DNA from: Spinacia oleracea
Lineage: Eukaryota > Streptophyta > Magnoliopsida > Caryophyllales > Amaranthaceae
DNA: 64,000 bases
Reading direction: 5' to 3'
Assembly: GCF_020520425.1 (NCBI RefSeq)
Contig: NC_079492.1
Coordinates: 111,573,157 to 111,637,156 of the forward strand
The notes beneath the pieces were generated by a model. The model was not told where the DNA came from. It saw only the letters and a program-made list of their open reading frames with translations, and did not search any database. The position numbers and the translations under genes were made by a program. This document shows, piece after piece, positions 58,695 to 64,000 of this stretch (its first letter is position 1; every line of letters starts with the position of its first letter).

Positions 58695-59290
58695 ACTTGC
58701 TAGCCAGGTATAGCGATTCGCCAACAAAGAGACATTGGAATGGAATAAGTCATTTATTCCGTTATCTACGAGGAAAACCAGATCTTGGTCTACTCTATCA
58801 ATCAAGAAAATATGCCACCCTCATTGGATATGCACATGCTAGATACTTATCGGATCCACAGAAGGCCAAGTCATAAACTGGATATCTGTTCACTTATGGA
58901 GGTACCGCAATATCCTGAATATCAACTAAATAAACATTGACTGCTACATCATCAAACCATGCGGAATTGATTGCTCTTTATGAAGTTGGACGAGAATGTG
59001 TATGGCTCAGGTTAATGATTAGTAATATCCAAGAAGGATGTGGAATGAACTCAGTAATAGAAAATCCTACCATCATATACGAAGAAAATCATGCATTCAT
59101 CGCACAAGTAACTGAAGGGTACATCAAAGGTGATCGAACAAAACACATATCTCCAAAGTTGTTCTTCACACACGATCTCTAGAAAGAAGGAACGATAAAC
59201 GTCCAACAGATTCAATCGTGTGACAATATTGCATATTTGTTTACCATATCCCTTCCTTCAAAGAGGTTTGATCAGTTGGTATATAAAATT
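58695..59290 (+). pseudogene. Copia-3 RNase H, broken
   Basis: TATSSNHAELIALYEVGREC corresponds to the RNase H active-site segment. IIYEENHAFIAQV and KGDRTKHISPKLFFTHDL follow, then a stop, then a tail with SCDNIAYLFTISLPSKRF. Stops at about 58692-58694, 58873-58875 and 59180-59182 show it is dead. Confidence 0.85.
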
Positions 59291-59546
59291 GGAATGTGTC
59301 GTCTTCGTGAGCTATATTAAATTGAGGGGGAGTATTATATGCACCGCACTCTTTTTCCCTTCGATCAGGTTTTTATCCCACTGGGTTTTTCCTGACAAGG
59401 TTTTTAATGAGGCAGTATGCCAAAGCATATAATCACAAAAGTTGTACTCTTTTCCCTAGATATGATCTTTGTCCCACTGGGTTTTACCTAGAAAGGTCCT
59501 AATGAGACAACTAATACCCATATCGAGATGGAAATTAAAGGGGGAG
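59291..59546 (+). other. Copia-3 3' untranslated region
   Basis: Contains two related segments, each with TATGCACCG/CCATATCGAG-type ends and the phrase TCCCACTGGGTTTT (about 59376, 59473). The purine tract AAAGGGGGAG (59537-59546) abuts the 3' LTR. Confidence 0.7.
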
Positions 59547-59792
59547 TGGTATGAGTCAAAGATGTCATGCATGTGAATATCCAAGATCATTAAATGCAAG
59601 CAAATTTTTCTACCACCCTACTCTATGTGCCTAGTATTAGGCTTGACAAATTTGACAATCAATAGTGTTTTTCACCACTATATATATTCATGTATTTTGA
59701 TCATCATAAACAACATATACGAGAAATCTATCTGTTTTGTAAACTTCATCAGATAGTAAAAACTCTCGATTTCTTTCTGTTACCTTACAACA
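59547..59792 (+). repeat. Copia-3 3' LTR
   Basis: 246 bp, followed by the CACCT duplication at 59793-59797. Confidence 0.93.
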
Positions 59793-60569
59793 CACCTCAA
59801 TTCCTCAATCAATTGTCACTTGTGAATTGTGGCTATCAAAAGAAAAATAAAAAGCAACAACGGAACATGTTCCTTGAAGAAGTAACGTTAAGTTGTCGTT
59901 GTACTCGATCCTATATTCCTACTATTACACCGTTCAATAATACTGGATTGGTTTAGTGGTTCTGATTATATTTTTTGGTTAGCATATAAAAATATGGAAA
60001 GTTGGAATTCTTAGGAATTTCAAAGTTTGTGAATTGTTTGGTTGACAAAATTTTGATGAAATATATGGGGGAAGTGAAACTTCCTAGGAAATTAAACTTC
60101 CCACAAAAATGGAGGAATTTGCTTACCGACGTGGTGTGCAAAAGTATGTTGCACACCACAAATTACACAATGCCACCTCACAAATCCCAATAAAAAAGGG
60201 AGGAAAAAGCTTTCTGGAAAAAAAAATAAAAATTGGGCCGCAAGTCTTTTCTACTATTTGCGCCATTTTGTTTAGTTGAGCGGGATTAATTTGCGTCAAA
60301 ATACCCGTTTTTATTTTTGCGAAAAACATTTCTACACCTCAAATTTTCATCTTTCACCTCCACTAATAACAAGAGAAACTACAAAGCATTGGATTCTATT
60401 TCTAAAGTAACTGCAAAGTAGGTGATTCTTTTATCCCACCCTGATTTATATTTCTCATTCTTTTTTCCTCCATTTTTGAATCCCATAACTATCTCAATGA
60501 GTTCGTGAGTTTCACAGGACATTATCGGAGCATTTAAAAGTCTGCCATTAAAAAAAGTTCCATGTATTT
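59793..60569. other. Non-coding spacer
   Basis: No recognisable gene. Contains short dyads, for example GTGGTGTGCAAAAGTATGTT and GCACACCAC around 60130-60160, and several A- and T-rich runs. 60565-60569 (TATTT) is where the left target duplication of the Gypsy element would lie. Confidence 0.45.
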
Positions 60570-63500
60570 TGTAACACCCCGACGATTCTCCCTTTTCTAG
60601 AATACCCTTTTAATATAAAACGTAGAGAATTATCAAGGCATTATCGCCCGTATGAAAACGTATCGGCTTATTCATAATTTGCAGCGAAAAACTTAAAAAT
60701 AACTTTCGGTTTATAAATAATCAACGACATAGTTAATCCCAAAACCAATCAACGAAAATAAGATCAATGTAGCAAGTTCAACAAGTTTCAAGTCCAATTA
60801 AACAAACCCAAGTCAACTTAGCAAATCAAAACTAAATACAAGCTCTATTGCCGATCCCAATGATGCAACATCTTCAAACCTGCAGATGGACAATGCTTAT
60901 TGATCCTTAGAGACTGCTCACCAAAATGGGTCATCACAGGATCAATAAGGCATAGCCATGATCAACACGCACAAACAAAACACGTAATCAACAAAGCTAA
61001 GTACTACATACTAAATCAATAATAATCCTAACATGATTTTATTAAACGAACAATCCTAACATGATACTAATAAAATATAAGTAAGGACAACCAAAACATA
61101 TTAACCTGAAGACCACACTCGACTAGACTAGACAGCACTAGACTTTTATAGCATTGATATTATTTTAATTGAAGTAGTCAATGGACCGATTTTTCCAACC
61201 AGAAGTCTTCACTAAGGAAGACGAGGTACGGCGCGACTCCGTAACCTCAGTGACCTGCGACATCGAGAAACTTTTGAAGAAAAATAGAACACGGTGATAA
61301 ATTCGGTCCCAGAAAAGGCCATGGGCTACCACCATGAACCCCAACTCATGTTTGTCCGTCACTTCAGACGTGCACAGTCTAAAGCTATTGCTATCCAGTT
61401 TCTTTTTACATGATTTACCAATTAATACTTTGTTATGACTCGTCCATCACATAAATCACATAATCAACAAGTATTCACAATTGTTTTTATGTTGGAATTA
61501 AGTAAGCGATCACAAAGTTATCAATCAAGAACTCTTTCCAATTAATTCAACATTTCCTTTAACAATGGCTAACTACCTTTATGTAGGTGTAAAGTATCAA
61601 CTTACTAAACAAGGTCCTCTTCCCCCATAAAGTAGTGAAATGCTAAAAGGGAACAACGATCAATCGATCTAAACCAATATATATAAATATATAAAATAAT
61701 ATAAAGTTCCCAACTGACATGCTTGCATCAAACATACATGCTAACATGTTATAATTCTTATAATAAAGTCCATGTTCAACACGTTCATCCAGCAACATTA
61801 AACATGTAAATTTCAACATAAACAAGTTCACAAATACATCCCACAAGGTTTCCACAATAGCACACATCCACAAACACACAGGTATGTACGCACCGTGTGT
61901 AAAAAAATTGCTAGGCCACTTTAACGAATTCAAAAGTCGTCTACAGAGAATTCTCCGCCTAAAACAACCAATAAAGATTCCCAATCAACTTCTAATAATT
62001 CACAGCCATAATGAAGTATTCTAAATACATCCTAAACATATTTAGAACATTCCTCAACATCAAAACTCAACTACTAAACCTCCTAGCATAGTGATTTCTT
62101 CACTAATAATCACAATTTATCATAAACTCCAATATATCATGCCCTTTGCAATTTCCAACAACATACACTAATTTCAAACTACTCCAAAACATAATTAACA
62201 TGTTTAAAATCATAAAAACAATAACTTTAATAACTTATAATCATCCTACCATCATTTGAAACCTATTAAAACCTTAAAAATTCATGCTTTAATAATTAAA
62301 ATTCTTATTTCAATCAAATTTTATAATTTAAAAATTAATAATTTAATTATGCAAAACATATAAATCTGAAATTCATAATTAGATCATAAAAAATTTAAAT
62401 TTAATTCAAGAAAATATAAATTAAATTAATAAAACATAATTAAAACATTAAATTAGCTTAGGGTTTAAGATATTAACCAAGAGAGAGAGAAGGGCGGCGG
62501 CCGGAGGGGGACGACGGCGGCAGGGTCACGGTTGCGCAGCAGGGGTGCGACACTGGTGGTCGTCGAGGCTGGTTGTGGTGGCTGGGAGACGCGTGCGGAG
62601 CAAGGAAGAAATAGAGAGGAGGAGAAGCAAAAGCGACGCCTGACTAAGAAGTAGCAGCGGCTGACGTACGGTGCAACAAGGCAGCGCGACAGGATGTGTG
62701 GCAAAGCAGCAATGACCACGTGGTGGTGGTGGTTGTGCGTGGCTGCCGCTACAAACAAAAACGAATGAGGAGCAGTAGCGGAGATAGGGGGGGCGGGTGG
62801 GGGCGGCCGCCCCCCCAACAATTTTAAAAAACACTAATATATAGTAATAAATACTAAAGTATATCACTAAATGTTACTTGTCTTAATGGTTATTTCTAGT
62901 TTAACAACTCATTTATACTCCTTGATCTAGGGTTCAAATCCTAATACCATGCTTTTTCTTTTTAGTTTTATTTTTTTTCCTCGCCCCCCCTTATTTTTAG
63001 CTCCATTTTTTTTTCTCGCCCCCCCCCAACGTTGAATTTCTGGCTCCGCCACTGATGAGGAGGAGAGCAAGAAAACGTAAGAGAAGTAAGAATGAACGAA
63101 GCAAGAGAGGGAGAAGGAAGAAGTTACCGTGTGTAGGAGGACCGGTGGCGCAAGAAATGGTGGTCGGGCGATGGTTGGCGCGGTGGCTGAAGAAGGTGGA
63201 GCTGAGGTTTGAGGGTTTGCAAATTCACGTGAAGGAGGGAAGTACGTGATTCTTTTTTTTTGTTGTGGGTTTGTGAATTGAGAGGAGAGAGATTTTGTTT
63301 CACGTGAAATTGAAACAATGATGGGGAATTATGGGTTATTTGTTTTGGGCTTTATCAATTTGGGTTAGGATTAGAGTTGAGTTTTAATGTTTGAATCCAA
63401 AACCGATTAGGATTGTTTTACAAATTCAAATGTTTTCGTAATTCAAATTCTTTTCACCATAAAATTCTAAAATTATTTTTGATTGCATAAATGGTTAAAA

Positions 63501-63637
63501 TATTTAGAATGTAAATTGAAGAAAATAAATATACGTTAACTATATATTTACTACTGAAGTTCGAAAATTCTATTTAAATATAAATAAATATATGTTAAAA
63601 TATATTAATAAAATTTATAAATTTACGGGGGATTACA
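60570..63637 (-). repeat. Gypsy (Tekay-like chromovirus) 3' LTR
   Basis: About 3.07 kb, bounded on the plus strand by TGTAACACCCC and GGGGGATTACA, so on the minus strand it runs TGTAATCCCCC...GGGGTGTTACA. Such ends and length are typical of Tekay/Del-type chromoviruses. Directly upstream on the minus strand lie a purine tract (AAGAGGGGTAGAT) and a pol-end-like peptide, showing this is the 3' LTR of a minus-strand element that continues past the window. It carries an hAT MITE (62773-63054); without it the LTR is about 2.8 kb. The GC-rich stop-poor part (62465-62870) is not a gene. Confidence 0.7.
62773..63054. mobile_element. hAT-type MITE inside the Gypsy LTR
   Basis: 282 bp. Left end CAGTAGCGGAG, inverted right end CAGTGGCGGAGCCA, perfect 8 bp duplication ATGAGGAG (62765-62772, 63055-63062). 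Same end family as the MITE at 25263. It contains G-rich and C-rich runs just inside both ends. Confidence 0.88.
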
Positions 63638-64000
63638 ATCTACCCCTCTTAAAAGAAGTTTTGTCCCGAAACTTTACACGAAATTCATACATTTTTCAAA
63701 AGTTTTCAACTTATTCTTACAAGAGAAGTACTTGTGCCACTCATGTGCACTCTTTTGCCAACTTAAAGTTGCTTGTGTTACTTATGAACACATTTTTCTT
63801 ATGCAGAGAATCTATTTACTTGCATCAACATGTACAAGTTGCTAAAAATGAGCATAAAATGCATAAAATTTCCATATAAATAGTTAAAAAGCGCGAATTT
63901 CTATCGCATTCTATCCCCCTTAAAGAAAACGAGTTACGCCCTCGTAACTCATCTTAGGAAATAATTCTGGGTATTTTCGTTCAACGAATTATGTCCCCAA
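63633..64000 (-). pseudogene. 3' end of Gypsy pol region and polypurine tract
   Basis: On the minus strand KFRDKTSFKRGRL ends at a TAA that overlaps the first bases of the LTR, as in the C-terminal tail of many plant chromovirus polyproteins. A similar peptide, ELRGRNSFSLRG, is encoded at about 63915-63950. The stretch between is AT-rich with stops, so this may be a decayed copy. The rest of the element lies beyond 64000. Confidence 0.5.

Larger units (their letters stand above)
53422..59792 (+). mobile_element. Copia-3: decayed Copia element with short LTRs
   Basis: LTRs of 246 bp (53422-53667 and 59547-59792), starting TGTTATGAGTC/TGGTATGAGTC and ending CTTACAACA. Target duplication CACCT (53417-53421, 59793-59797). 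About 13 LTR differences (5%) make it clearly older than Copia-1 and Copia-2. gag, protease, integrase, reverse transcriptase and RNase H follow in Copia order, with many stops and frameshifts. A purine tract AAAGGGGGAG precedes the 3' LTR. Confidence 0.95.

Noticed and set aside
62465-62867. Minus-strand Pro/Ser-rich frames
   Set aside because: They sit in a GC-rich part of the Gypsy LTR and run into a MITE; no protein-family features.

Overview
This is nuclear DNA from a flowering plant. It is AT-rich, has one conserved intron-containing host gene, and is otherwise built from plant LTR retrotransposons, MITEs and simple repeats. The repeat style would fit an Amaranthaceae/Caryophyllales genome, but that is only an impression; nothing here fixes the species. 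There is no bacterial operon, organellar gene set, rRNA or CRISPR array.

Layout. 1-1835: AT-rich sequence full of the motif GTTCTTTT on both strands, ending in a terminal sequence against a (TA)n tract. 1975-13850: a terminal-inverted-repeat (TIR) element (here Y) carrying an mTERF-like gene fragment and split by a 10.3 kb Copia retrotransposon (Copia-1, 2566-12862, TSD TCTCA). 13884-22203: a probable composite TIR element (here X2). It holds exon-sized pieces of at least two or three host genes (synaptotagmin-like, NEP1-interacting-protein-like, one unrecognised), a LINE remnant, three tRNA-like sequences and a long palindrome-rich tandem array. 22254-23468: a GC-rich hAT-like element with a MITE inside it, ending 85 bp upstream of the host gene. 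23554-31676: an intact two-exon MFAP1 (spliceosomal protein) gene, with a 6.8 kb intron that holds at least four small DNA transposons. 31677-37925: mostly unrecognised non-coding DNA. 37926-38973: an F-box pseudogene ending in a near-perfect inverted duplication. 39495-42720: three TIR elements. 42950-53243: a Stowaway MITE split by a very young Sirevirus-like Copia (Copia-2, 43233-53190, minus strand, TSD TTCTT) with an extra 521-codon ORF. 53422-59792: an older, decayed small-LTR Copia (Copia-3, TSD CACCT). 60570-64000: the 3' LTR and extreme 3' end of a minus-strand Gypsy element, with an hAT MITE inside the LTR.

How the parts relate. Only MFAP1 looks like a working cellular gene. The three Copia elements form an age series by my hand count of LTR differences (about 4/1129, 10/1291 and 13/246). 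All three have broken reading frames. The two most unusual regions are the tRNA-like/palindrome array at 16980-20556 and the F-box inverted duplication at 37926-38489, which could fold into a long hairpin RNA. All alignments were done by eye; no database search was possible.
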